Positions 39,501-48,245 of a stretch of DNA of 64,000 bases are shown piece after piece. Positions within the stretch are counted from its first letter, which is position 1. Each line of letters begins with the position of its first letter. The notes beneath the pieces were generated by a model. It was not told where the DNA came from, ran no database searches, and saw only the letters and a program-made list of their open reading frames with translations. Source of the stretch: Serripes groenlandicus (lineage: Eukaryota; Mollusca; Bivalvia; Cardiida; Cardiidae); contig JASEVX010000017.1 of NCBI GenBank assembly GCA_031761405.1, positions 6,373,668 through 6,437,667 of the forward strand. Direction: 5' to 3'. Position numbers and translations under genes: made by a program.

Positions 39501-40912
39501 GGGACATTTAAGATAACAATGGATTATATTAATTCAGGATGTAGACTTGTTAAACAATAGACCAGTTATCAGCTAGTACAATTATAAACCCTTTGCCGCA
39601 TGCAACAAACGAATTTGCAGACGACTTTGAAAAGATATAGAAATTAATATGAAAATCTCTTTAATTGAATAGAGTAAAAAGCATTGTGACAAAAGGTGAA
39701 ATTGTTCATACAACTTTTTCATGATCCCTGGATAATCAAACCAGTACTAGGCTAGAATATGCACGTTGCAAAAGGGCAGTCCAGTTACCATGGACGCCTG
39801 GTTCCAATACCCAACAGGGCCAACACTAACGAATCAGCTGCAGAGGATTCTTCTGGCAATGGTATAAGAAGAGGCGCATAGATCTTCGTGCCTTGTCAAA
39901 GCTACATGTATGTGAACTGAGGTCAATGAGTTTATAAAAATTAAAATAATCGCTTATTTTCTTTTGATACAAATTGCTTATTTTTTTTATGTAAATAATT
40001 ATGTATTTTTTGTATACAATTGTAAAATCTCTTTCTTTTATTTTAATACAAAGAAAATAGACAAATGAATAACAAATAAATTCCTTTCCCTCATACGACA
40101 ATTCTGCAGCAGACGACTTTGAACATATATTGTCAGAAAAAAGAAAATCTCTATAATGGAATGGATATGACTAAAAGTGGAAAACATTGTGGCAAAAGGA
40201 GAAATTGCTGGTTTTCAGCAATTTCTTCTTCTTTTACTATGTTTTCAAAAAGCCGTCTGCTGCAGAGGCGTCAGAAAGCATCTATTTGAGGGAAAGGGTT
40301 AAAGTAGATATATATGATACATGTAAGTTGTTCATCAGAATAAAAAAAATTTGTGCCAAATTATTTTCAAATCGGCCCTATACTTTTGGTCAAGAAGTTT
40401 TTTAAACCACTGTATATGTATGTATAATATGTACACACATAAAGGAAAACAAGCCCTCGCCATTGGAGGCCATATTTTTCAACAGATCGGAATAAATTTA
40501 ACAAACTTTGAAGAGGGTCATCCAAGGAACATTTGTACCAAACTTTTTTCAAATTGAAAACTAAGCATGCTAGAGTTCAATATGTTCCTTGTATTGTTCC
40601 AATATACTGGTCAGTAGAATAAGCAGCGACCTAAATAGAAATATATATGTCTCTGGTGTTAAGTATCAGTGATGCAAGTTAAAGTGAAATCGCCAAGCAG
40701 AAACAAATTATGGTCAATAATGAGTTTCACGGACAACATTCGTACCTGACTCCGAAATCCTTATCTTCTATCAATGGAATGAATCCATAGTTTTTCTTTG
40801 CCTTTGGTCTGTATCGTATATCTTCAACCTCATCGATTTCGAATTTCTCTACTGTGTAACCCCAAGTAGATGCCACAAGGACCATACAGACGACAGCAAA
40901 CATCGACTTCAT
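28236..40912 (-). CDS. CTSZ: Cathepsin Z (cathepsin X), copy A, complete six-exon gene
   Basis: Lysosomal papain-family cysteine carboxypeptidase. Exons 40912-40746, 36446-36328, 35593-35369, 30687-30537, 29746-29578 and 28367-28236 join in frame to 320 aa with TAA at 28238-28236. Order: signal peptide ([18 protein letters not shown]), short propeptide typical of this family, mature start near ADIPADWDW, the cathepsin Z hallmark HIPQY beside CGSCW (Cys100), [26 protein letters not shown], His250 in [11 protein letters not shown], Asn271 in RNSWGEPW, and the C-terminal CTFGDPIVP block. All three catalytic residues are present. Oddities: no cysteine in the propeptide, WGMGS after the active Cys where human has WAHAS, and a LINE inserted about 270 bp upstream of the ATG. 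Tandem partner of copy B. Confidence 0.94.
28741..29525. repeat. Local duplication-inversion in CTSZ copy A intron 5
   Basis: A ~195-bp block (AGAGGCATCAGTATGTGGGA to AAAAGGAGAAATTTAA) occurs at 28741-28936 and 29250-29443. 29123-29246 is the reverse complement of about 29398-29521. A ~185-bp pearl core fragment sits at 28937-29122. Unit B has one simple copy (about 48640-48920). Confidence 0.78.
29578..29746 (-). CDS. CTSZ: CTSZ copy A exon 5 (catalytic His and Asn)
   Basis: Acceptor TTTTTAG before TTGCGGTTTA; donor CCATGG|GTGAGG. Carries [20 protein letters not shown] and RNSWGEPW. Confidence 0.94.
29973..30200. mobile_element. TTAA-M1 MITE (unit A; counterpart 49827-50050)
   Basis: TTAACCTTTTACCACATACG to ACAAGTGGGAAAGATTTAA. 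Confidence 0.76.
30254..30459. mobile_element. TTAA-M1 MITE (unit A; counterpart 50117-50342)
   Basis: TTATCCCTTTCCCACTTGCA to GTATATGGGAAAGGGTTAA; a TTTTTGACAAGATGTTTTCA stretch kept in unit B is deleted here. Confidence 0.76.
30537..30687 (-). CDS. CTSZ: CTSZ copy A exon 4
   Basis: Acceptor CATGTCACAG before AATGCAATACG; donor CCAATCAG|GTATTT. Cys-rich [10 protein letters not shown] block and [14 protein letters not shown]. The acceptor motif is repeated many times just upstream in a minisatellite. Confidence 0.92.
30687..30933. repeat. ~43-bp minisatellite abutting CTSZ copy A exon 4 acceptor
   Basis: About six units of GCAATCTGTGACATGAAAGA..TTAACTCAATTAAACC. On the minus strand every unit carries TTCTTTCATGTCACAG, matching the real acceptor. 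The array resumes at 34017-34190 after the composite insertion. Confidence 0.88.
31391..33616. mobile_element. Pearl-like element with 156-bp core array and (ACAG)n
   Basis: Ends ACATATGTCTCCCCC and GGGGGAGACATAATT. About twelve core units of exactly 156 bp (32828, 32984, 33140, 33296, 33452 share the same phase), then an (ACAG)n tract at 33533-33566. Core unit, microsatellite and flank layout match the pearl family known from bivalves. Confidence 0.83.
31680..33520. repeat. 156-bp tandem array
   Basis: Unit marked by GGTGAACATGTGACCCAAGT, GAGATATGGAGCGGACAC and CTTCAAGCGTGACCTTGACC. Because 156 is a multiple of three, long minus-strand frames appear (for example 33284-32811); these are not genes. 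Confidence 0.9.
33800..33925 (+). mobile_element. SINE 3' fragment
   Basis: Tail GGCCGCCGTGATATAACTGA..CGGCGTTAAACCCCAATCAA. TATGGGCAT occurs on both sides (about 33791 and 33926), a likely target duplication. Confidence 0.72.
34017..34190. repeat. Minisatellite, second part, copy A
   Basis: About four more units continuing the array at 30687-30933. Confidence 0.85.
34395..34624. mobile_element. TTAA-M1 MITE, absent from unit B
   Basis: TTAACCCTTCCCCTGATACG to ATGAGGGAAAGGGTTAA. Unit B reads GTAGCATAAAAAGACCCATG at the same place (about 51691). Confidence 0.86.
34840..35140. repeat. Decayed TTAA-M1 pieces (unit A; counterpart about 51795-52015)
   Basis: GGCAAAAGGAGAAATTGCTT / ATGAGCAATTTCTCTTTTTG hairpin, then TTACCCCTTTCCCATATGCA. 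Confidence 0.65.
35143..35345. repeat. ~60-bp minisatellite downstream of CTSZ exon 3 (unit A; counterpart 52025-52260)
   Basis: Units of ATACAATAATGGATAGAGTT..GAGCATATTTGTGTCTAGAT; present in both units, so older than the duplication. Confidence 0.8.
35369..35593 (-). CDS. CTSZ: CTSZ copy A exon 3 (active-site Cys)
   Basis: Acceptor AATTTCAG before ACTGCGGATCC; donor GATCAAG|GTACTT. Encodes [18 protein letters not shown] through CNNYQAKDQ. Confidence 0.94.
35819..36055. repeat. Decayed TTAA-M1 (unit A; counterpart about 54806-54970)
   Basis: TTAACCCTTTCCCACATACA then CTGCTACAGACG; right half lost. Confidence 0.65.
36328..36446 (-). CDS. CTSZ: CTSZ copy A exon 2
   Basis: Acceptor GGTTCTGA side gives TTTCAG|AACCTATGC; donor CACAAT|GTGAGT. 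Encodes [10 protein letters not shown], mature start [12 protein letters not shown], and NQHIPQ leading into the active site. Confidence 0.93.
36533..36972. mobile_element. Foldback element with 77-bp arms, copy-A specific
   Basis: Near-perfect arms 36541-36617 and 36621-36697 with a 3-base centre (CCCGAAATAGAGAA / TTCTCTATTTCGGG). Unit B is uninterrupted (CTACTGAATATAATTGAAAA, about 55737). Confidence 0.8.
36973..37640. repeat. Cluster of decayed TTAA-M1 copies (unit A)
   Basis: Right half ending GTTTGAAAGGATTAA (about 37064), next left end TTAACCCTTTCCAACATACA (37061), and a later right end GTTGTATGTGGGAAAGGGTTA (37619-37639). Unit B has better preserved relatives at 55745-56600. Confidence 0.65.
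37660..38945. other. CTSZ copy A intron 1 segment, nothing recognised
   Basis: AT-rich, with a short (AT)n at 38264-38278. No exon-like frame or clear repeat end. Confidence 0.5.
39283..39432. mobile_element. TTAA-M1 MITE with internal deletion (unit A; counterpart 57019-57253)
   Basis: TTAACCCTTTCCCTCATACG..GGAAAACATTGTGGCAAAAG joined directly to CGTCTATATGAGGGAAAGTG; unit B keeps the full ~235-bp copy, so the deletion followed the duplication. Confidence 0.84.
39590..39850. repeat. MITE and SINE fragments (unit A)
   Basis: CCCTTTGCCGCATGCAACAA (MITE remnant), then ATGATCCCTGGATAATCAAA..GGCTAGAATATGCAC resembling the SINE at 19700-19893. Confidence 0.6.
40081..40302. mobile_element. TTAA-M1 MITE (unit A; counterpart 58260-58482)
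   Basis: CCTTTCCCTCATACGACAAT to GAGGGAAAGGGTTAA; present in both units, so older than the duplication. Confidence 0.84.
40746..40912 (-). CDS. CTSZ: CTSZ copy A exon 1 (signal peptide and propeptide)
   Basis: ATG at 40912-40910; donor GTCAG|GTACGA, phase 2. An upstream in-frame ATG-like extension to 40966 exists, but MKSMFAVV gives the better signal peptide. The propeptide lacks four residues found in copy B (AKK-NYGF against [11 protein letters not shown]). Confidence 0.9.
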
Positions 40913-41019
40913 TTTCTTTTGACTTGCTGTGGGTGTATAACTAATTATCAAACTGTTCTTTGTCACACAAATCCGGTTGTTCTGTTTGGTTCCCCCGTTC
41001 TGCTCAATATGTTTTGTAA

Positions 41020-41060
41020 ATAAAATATCATGTGACTGGATGACTGTCTATCATCTAATG
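41020..41060 (-). promoter_or_regulatory. CTSZ copy A upstream region with mutated E-box
   Basis: ATCATGTGAC at 41027-41036 matches the copy B site ATCACGTGAC except for C to T, turning CACGTG into CATGTG. The second E-box of copy B is missing. About 120 bp upstream of the ATG. Confidence 0.5.
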
Positions 41061-42528
41061 TCGTGACAACATATTTTCCTTGTTTTAATTTAAAAACAAT
41101 TCATTTTTCAGCGGCTTTTAACACGTCTATCCATATATTTTCATTTAGAAATTTTGAATACTTATAATTAATCGTAAATAATAAGTATTTATTTATTTAT
41201 TTTATTTATTTATTTATGTATTCATCCTCCTCGTGGGATATTTGTTAACACCAAAAGAAAATATAATATATACATACACAATATGATAGAAGAAAAGAAA
41301 ATATAGTTACAACCAGCGTCTAATGCTTATAGCGACATGATGAGTCTGATATTCAATATATAAATATACTGGTTATAATGTGATGATATTATAGCAGAGC
41401 TTTATATATCAACAATAACTTGTTGCAGTTCATATTCAGATACTGTGGTTCTCACAAATGTGAATACACATTTATAAAAATCATAGTTCTGCTCGGTGGA
41501 AATATTCTCCTGCCTTGCGCCTAGTAATGCACAAGCAAAATCTACTTTTCCTAGCCTAGTTAAGTGCATCGCATTTTCCCTTCCAAATGATCGAGATATA
41601 TCGTTAATTAACGTCTCTTTTGCTTGTTTAAAATTTAAACATTCTCATAAAATATGCACATATTTGTTTACATAAACATTGTTACAGAATTTACACACTG
41701 CATTGCTTCTAACAGCTTTTTGAACTCAAATAGTTGAAATGAATGTTGAGAGACTATTATTTTTTTCTCTTTTTGAAAATGACCAAACAACTGCCGGACT
41801 TATAGATGTATGTATTCGCCTAAATAGAGTAAAGTCGAAATCGTTATTAATGCGCTGTTCCTATAATCTTTGTTCACGTTCCGCTATTTCATGACGAACG
41901 CGCCGTTTCAATTCATATTTAGAAAGAGTTTCCGCGTTTTCTGTAAAGCAATATAAAATGTCAGTCATTAGATATTTTTCAGAGATCTGGTACACATCCG
42001 GTAAAAAACTTTCATCGTTTTCGGGTCTTTTATGTAAGTAAGTAGTCTTCGTGTAAATATTTGCCTAGTAATAGAATTTGTGTTAAGAGTCGATATTTTG
42101 TGAACAAAACGTAGTTTCCTATCCTCTACCCGACTTGACGGTCGATTTAAACCTAGCATTGACTCGCTCATGTCGGAACGGGTTAATTTTGGAAATTGCT
42201 GTATTGACTTAACGATATAATGTTGTGTCCTATTTATCTGATCAACGTCCGTAGTTTTAATGTTTCTTCCATAACACGCTGCCATATACTATGGTTGGTT
42301 TTATTACTGTATTATATATGTTACACACGGTTAACGGGTTAAGGGTTTTAGGCTGGATTCCATACCCAAGCATAGCATGATAAACATTTTTACCCTTTTA
42401 ACACCGATCTATTATTTTAGATTTACAGTTTTTACCAAAACCAGCGTCCAATATCATACCTAAATGGGTAGAAGACTCGGTTCTTTTCAGTTCTTCGTTC
42501 TTATATTTAACTGTGTACGGTAACTGCA

Positions 42529-43130
42529 TCATCCTACGATAGGAACATGCAAACGAACATAATTATCAGTGTTTATTTCAAATTTAAACTTTTCTGCGTA
42601 TTGTTGTACAATGTTTAAATGTGTTTGTAATGCTAACGGACTGATAGTAACGATACTTATATCGTCTGCTAGAGTAGGATTTCCCGCCGGAACGCTTCCA
42701 ACCGTTGCACCATACTCTGACCTTTCAATGTCATCAAGGAGGTCATTAATAAACAAGGTGTAGTAGAATACTGATAAAACCTCTCCCCGACGGACGCCAC
42801 GGTTTACGTTAATAGGCACTGACGTCCCATGTGACGTCTTAACATACGTTTTAAGGTTCCGATAAATATCACGGAGTGTCTTCCATACGTTGTTATCAAT
42901 TCCGAAATCTAACAAATTCGCAAAAAGAGCATCGTGCCGAACCGAATCGAACGTGCCTTTAATGTCTAACTGGGCTACATATACATTGCTTTTTACTTCT
43001 AGATTATGATATATCGTTTCCTGGAGATTAAAGCCCGCCGTAATACAGCTAAATCCTTTTTGAAAACCTTGTTGTTGTTTATTGGGGAAGGAAGGAAAAC
43101 GAATTTGATTAAGTCTGTTAGCGATAACTA
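42529..43130 (-). pseudogene. LINE reverse transcriptase palm domain, decayed
   Basis: Continuous frame from the insertion edge near 43130 to about 42530. Motif A has the Asp of QLDIKGTFD; motif C is LADD (around 42665-42676), where the preceding aromatic is replaced by Leu. Roughly 60 residues expected between APG and this block are missing at the nested insertion. Confidence 0.75.
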
Positions 43131-43133
43131 TTT

Positions 43134-44718
43134 CAACAAGAGGGCCAAGATGGCCCTAAATCGATCACCTAATTGATAGTAAATTAGTAGCAAATATTTA
43201 ACTGCAAATATCTGGGAAAATTTGATCAAGGATTGCAAATGAAACTGCAAGGAGTGGACACTTCTCAAGAAACAGCTTATCAGTAAAGGCCATTTATATC
43301 TTGAAATCTAACAAGAACTTTAATAAGAATGGAATTATAAAGTTTTTGTCATTTTGCACCTTTCCTGATGCTGCCTTGCTGCCCTGTTTTTCAACGAAAT
43401 CAATATGGCTTCAACAGTTTATTTAGAGTGTCACTTATATAAAGGAACATTTCTACCAAATTATCTTGCAATCGCACAAGCAGATTATGGAGGAAAAGGA
43501 TTTTAAAATGTGGGTATTTTTCCCACTTTCTGATGCCACAGCAACCAAAGTTCTCAATGGAATTTAAATCTTTGAACAATTTTGAAAGAGGACCACCAAA
43601 GGAACATTCCTGTGATGTTTTGTGGAAATTGGTCTATTGGAATGGTAGGAGTTGGTTGTCATTTGTAGCTAAAAGTTCAATTTACCCCTTTCGTGATGAC
43701 GCCTGGTTGATATGATTGTGTAACCAATCAAAACGGCTTAAACAAATTAAATAGAGGATCATTACAGTAAGATTCGTATTATATTTTCTTAAAATCAGAC
43801 AAACACTTTCATAAAAATGTAATTTTCAAATTTGTCATTTTGCCCCTTTTCTGATGCCGCCTGACTGCCATGTTTTTTGACCAATCAGTATGGCTTGAAC
43901 AATTTTATAGAGGGTCACCCAAGAAACATTTCTACCAAATTATATTTGAATCCGACAGGCAGATTCGGAGGTGAAGATTTTTAAAGTTTGGACATTTTGT
44001 CCCCTTTCTGATGCCGCAGCAACCAAAGTTCTCAATGAAATTTAAATCTTTGAACAAATTTGAAAGAGGACCACCAAAGGAACATTCCTGTGATGTTTTG
44101 TGGAAATTGGTCTATTGGAATGGTAGAAGTTGGTTGTCATTTGTAGCTAAAAGTTCAATTTACCCCTTTTGTGATGACGCCTGGTTGCTATGACTGTGTA
44201 ACCAATCAAAACGGCTTTAAGAAATTAAATAGAGGATCATTAAAGTAAGATTCGTATTATATTTTCTTAAAATCAGACAAACACTTTCATAAAAATGGAA
44301 TTTTCAAATTTTGTCATTTTGCCCCTTTTCTGATGCCGCCTGACTGCCATGTTTTTCGACCAATCAGTATGGCTTGAACAATTTTTATGGAGGATCACCC
44401 AAGGAACATTTCTACCAAATTATATTTGAATCTGACAGGCAGATTCGGAGGAGAAGATTTTTAAAGTTTGGACATTTTGTCCCCTTTCTGATGCCGCAGC
44501 AACCAAAGTTCTCAATGGAATTTAAATCTTTGAACAATTTTGAAAGAGGACCACCAAAGGAACATTCCTGTGATGTTTGGTGGAAATTGGTTCTTGCGGT
44601 TCAGGAGGAGATGATGTTTAAAGCTAAAAGTTAACGCCGGACGGACGACAGACGACGGACGACGGACAAAAAGTGACCAGAATAGCTCACCTTGAGCCTT
44701 CGGCTCTAGGTGATCTAA
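43134..44718 (-). mobile_element. AACAAGA-ended element nested in the LINE
   Basis: Plus-strand start CAACAAGAGGGCCAAGATGG (short hairpin), end GAGCCTTCGGCTCTAGGTGATC with hairpin. Internally a 478-bp unit is repeated about three times: the same segment starts at 43533, 44011 and 44489. It splits the LINE reverse transcriptase. Confidence 0.8.
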
Positions 44719-45521
44719 AAACTTTGCATACAGCGAACATGAGAGACACCTGGTGCCTTTTTACGTTGCAATGCCTTTCGTGCTATGATAATTTCCTTCT
44801 CGGAAATTTCTTTGAACGCTCCTAAAGACTTATCAGTTTTATTAGTATTCCTTACTTTATCTCGAAAATCACTTTCGAACCTTGTACAGGGTTCGGCATA
44901 TTTAAATTCAAAGATGTTCTCGTAATATTTGGCGGATCCGTTCGGTTTTTCATTATCAGCGAAAGTTTGACCATTTACAAGTATTTTCTCAATTTCTCTA
45001 CTGTGCCTGCCTTTAAAGTTTCTCATGTATTTCTAAAATAGCTTGTTATCTACGCCCGCAGCCTCATATAAGCCGCTTGAATATCTTTTTATTCAAGGTC
45101 TGTAACTAGATATTGAAAGTTCAGAAATATGTTTAGATATAATTATAGGCATTGATAATTCTATCTGGGGCAGAAATAAGATCAACAGTTTTCTTCAGAA
45201 AAGTAGTACCCCTCGCTCCTGTTATTTAAGAACAGAGCCAGGTACCAGCCTAATCTGCCATACGGCAACGATACAGCCGCGAGATTCAACTTTACAAAAC
45301 TTACACAAAAACCTAACAATCTTATGCAGACGATCTGTTGATATATAACTTTGCAGCTCTCGTGAATTATTTTGAAAGATGAGGACTGAAGTTTGAAAAA
45401 GTGTAGAAAACAATGAATTCTTCTGCCAACGCCTCCTTTCTCAGAGCAAACTCATCATAAATATACCATGTTGAAGTTCGCCTAAACCGTCAAAGGTACA
45501 GTATCTCCACAACTTTCTTTT

Positions 45522-46101
45522 TAGCTCACCTGAGCTTTGCTCAAGGTGAGTTATTGTGATCGCCTTCTGTCCGGCGTCCGTCGTGCGTCAACCTCTTCTC
45601 CCCAGTAACCAGTGGGTCAATAGAGATGAAACTTCACAGAAAGCATCCTCTCAATGACCTTACCAGAATTCCTTCAAATTGTTCGGATCCATGCAGAATT
45701 ATGTTCTCCATGGCAACGAAATGAAAAAAAAAAAAAATCAAGATTCTTCTTCTCCCAAACTCGTCGGCAGATTTTCAAATAATTTTGTAAAAATGTTCCT
45801 TGGATGACCCTCTATCAGATTCCTTCAAGCCATGTTGATTGGTTTAAAAACATGGCCGCCAGGGTGGCGGGGCTATGTTGCATTATATGGCTAAAGTGAA
45901 AACTTAAAAAATCTTCTCCTCCGAAAGTGTCAGGCCGATTTTCAAATAATATTGAAGAAATGTTCCTAGGGTGACCCTCTATCAGATTCCTTCAAGCCAA
46001 GTTGATTGGTCGGAAACTATGACCGCCAGGGGGCGGGGCTTATATGACTCAAGTGAAAACAAATCAGTTGAGCGACCCAGGGCCATCATGGCCCTCTTGT
46101 T
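45522..46101 (-). mobile_element. AACAAGA-ended element, copy-A specific
   Basis: TAGCTCACCTGAGC at the left (hairpin GAGCTTTGCTC), CAGGGCCATCATGGCCCTCTTGTT at the right. Unit B has the uninterrupted site at about 61868-61873, with no target duplication visible beyond the local T-run. Confidence 0.82.
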
Positions 46102-48113
46102 TGTAAATGTCAGATTAAAGATCCCAGATTGGATAATTAAAACTTGTAAATTCAACGGGAACTTTAATGTCTATTTGTTGTAGAGTCATGTGTGGGCTAT
46201 TTCAGTTGTCCGAAAGATTCTAACACTTGTCCGATCCGAGTCACTACACAAAGTGTACATTCAAGTTACCCGTAACGGATCAGTAACGAAACAACGCAGT
46301 GCAAAAAGAAACGGTCAATATTTCGGAACTTTTTTTGTTATAGTCCACAAGTATAATCCTTTTCCTTTAAATTGACAAAAACTTTTTCAGTTTTAGTGCA
46401 GAAACAGCTGTACAGACCGTTGTTTACCAGTATGAGTTATTAATGCATTACAGGTATACATTATTCACCATTTAAATGAAAATATAATAATCATGCAAAT
46501 ATGTATTTATTACATAATCACAGGGATTATGGACACGTAGAATATGCTTTCCAGGACAGTCGACTGGACTGTTAGAAACAACTAAATCATTTAAACAATA
46601 TGCTATTGACATAATTTCATTTAATTTATACTTGTCTTAAGCATTTTCAAAGTGTCCTTCCCGACAAAGGCATGGGAGGGCTTTTTGCTTTCATGATATC
46701 TCTGTAAACACTCATTAAAACCTAAGTTGTGTGTACTTTTTAAACGATTCCTCTCACTCAGACATTTTTTTTTAGTAGCACAACATAAGTTTTGGAGGTC
46801 AAATAAGGATTGTAGAACACATTATACGCCCCTTATCTACAGCTATTGGTGCTTCATTCATTTTTTGTATATATCTTCCTATCAAGCAGTGATATTTCTT
46901 TACACAGAATCTCGAAAGGGAAAAGGAGCTTATCTGTAAAACTACAAAGATATGTCAAGATATTACAAAGAGTATTAATGCTAAATTTAAACAAGAAGAT
47001 TTTGAGGGTCCTATATCTGTCACCAGATAAAATAGATCTTCAGCAGTTTTCAAAGACTTTACTATAATACAAGAAGATCACTGGCGACAATGTTGTTTTC
47101 AACCGATCAGAATAATTTGAAGAAACATTCCAGTCAAATTGTTTTCAAATCCGGCCTATAGTTTTGGACAAGAAGATGTTTAAAGTTTTCCTATATGTAT
47201 ACATATATGGCAAACAGGCAGCCCCCTGGGGGCTATGTTTTGCAATATATCTAGAAGATGAAAGAGGGTCGCCCAAAAATTATTTACACATTTGGCCAGT
47301 ACTTTTGGACAAAGAGACTTTTAAAGATTGTTCAATATACATATCCAGCCCAATTCATTCCTGTCAAGTTTGGTAAAAATTGAAACAGTGCTTTTAAAAG
47401 ATGTCAATTAAAGAAAGAGTTGACGATGGATGTACGGACCACAGATGTCAGACCATCAAAATAATTCACCATGAGCATGTTGTGCTCAGGTGAACTAAAA
47501 ACCATTTAAAAAAAAACATGACTGAGAAAATAGCAATTTAATTTTTAATTAATAGTGTACATAAACAATTGAGTGTATTTATTATTTCCCATGCATTCTC
47601 TTCAAAATAAATGTTTTTCTTGTTTAATCCTCTCTCACATACAGACGCTTTCTGACACCTTTGCAGTGGAAGAATCTTGAAAACATTGTGACAAAAGAAG
47701 ATTTTTCTCAAAATGAGCAATTTCTCCTCTTCTCAATGTTCTCAACGTTATTCAATAATGAAACTTTCACTTGCAGAAATTTTCCAAGTTTTTGCCTAGA
47801 TATTTTCAACTGTTGCAGGATTTTTGTATGCAGTTTGGGTTAAATTCTTTCTATATAACAAAATAACTTTCTTCAGCTGTAAATGACTTATAAAATAATT
47901 GTTGGAAGAAAAATAAAAATATTGTACATTCCTCTTTTGATAATCATACTTCCTTTTTTTGAATTTCAGATCTAACATTTTCTTCCAGAAATTGTTTTCA
48001 GACTAGACCACACCTTTTATATGAAGAAACTGTAAATAAATGATTTATCACTTTTCTTTTTATATTATTGAACTAAACAAAAAACAAGAAAATATGATTC
48101 ATGTATAAATAAT

Positions 48114-48245
48114 TTAACCACGATATTGCTCACTGGGCACAATTGGATCACCAAACGCACATCGGGACTCGATTGCAAGATTGTATCGGTTGCCGTATCC
48201 GTCTTTGTATTTGCTTGTCACAATCTTGAACCAACCCATTTCACC
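48114..48245 (-). CDS. CTSZ: CTSZ copy B exon 6 (C terminus)
   Basis: Acceptor AATTTCAG before GGTGAAATGGG; ends CGTGGTTAA. Encodes [13 protein letters not shown] and [16 protein letters not shown]. Confidence 0.93.
   Translation of the reverse strand, partial: GEMGWFKIVTSKYKDGYGNRYNLAIESRCAFGDPIVPSEQYRG

Larger units (their letters stand above)
41187..45085 (-). mobile_element. 5'-truncated non-LTR retrotransposon (LINE), copy-A specific
   Basis: Reverse transcriptase fragments read on the minus strand: finger region (FKGRHSREIEKIL, ALQRKKAPG) at 45026-44720, then palm motifs VAQLDIKGTFDSVRHDALF (about 42985-42930), GVRRGEVLSVFYYTLFINDLL, and a motif C reading LADD instead of Y/FADD. Thumb-like sequence continues to 41968. 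An (AAAT)n tail lies at 41187-41222. No endonuclease domain is present, and stops and shifts make it dead. Unit B has no element at the matching place (about 61335). Confidence 0.82.
25136..46210. repeat. Tandem duplication unit A
   Basis: Left homology begins with CATGATATCACTGTAAACAC at about 25138, matching 46694 of unit B. Right homology fades after about 46205 (GTGGGCTATTTCAGTTGTCC, matching about 61928-61947). The unit holds CTSZ copy A with introns and flanks. It is about 5.8 kb longer than unit B because of private insertions (LINE with nested element, 3.1-kb composite, pearl-like element, foldback element). Confidence 0.85.

Noticed and set aside
40749..40966. Longer cathepsin Z N terminus starting upstream of MKSMFAVV
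   Set aside because: The upstream residues are polar and would bury the signal peptide; the inner Met gives a standard secretory signal in both copies.
43533..44634. Repeated frames MPQQPKFSMEFKSLNNFERG as a small gene family
   Set aside because: They are the 478-bp tandem unit of a non-autonomous element.
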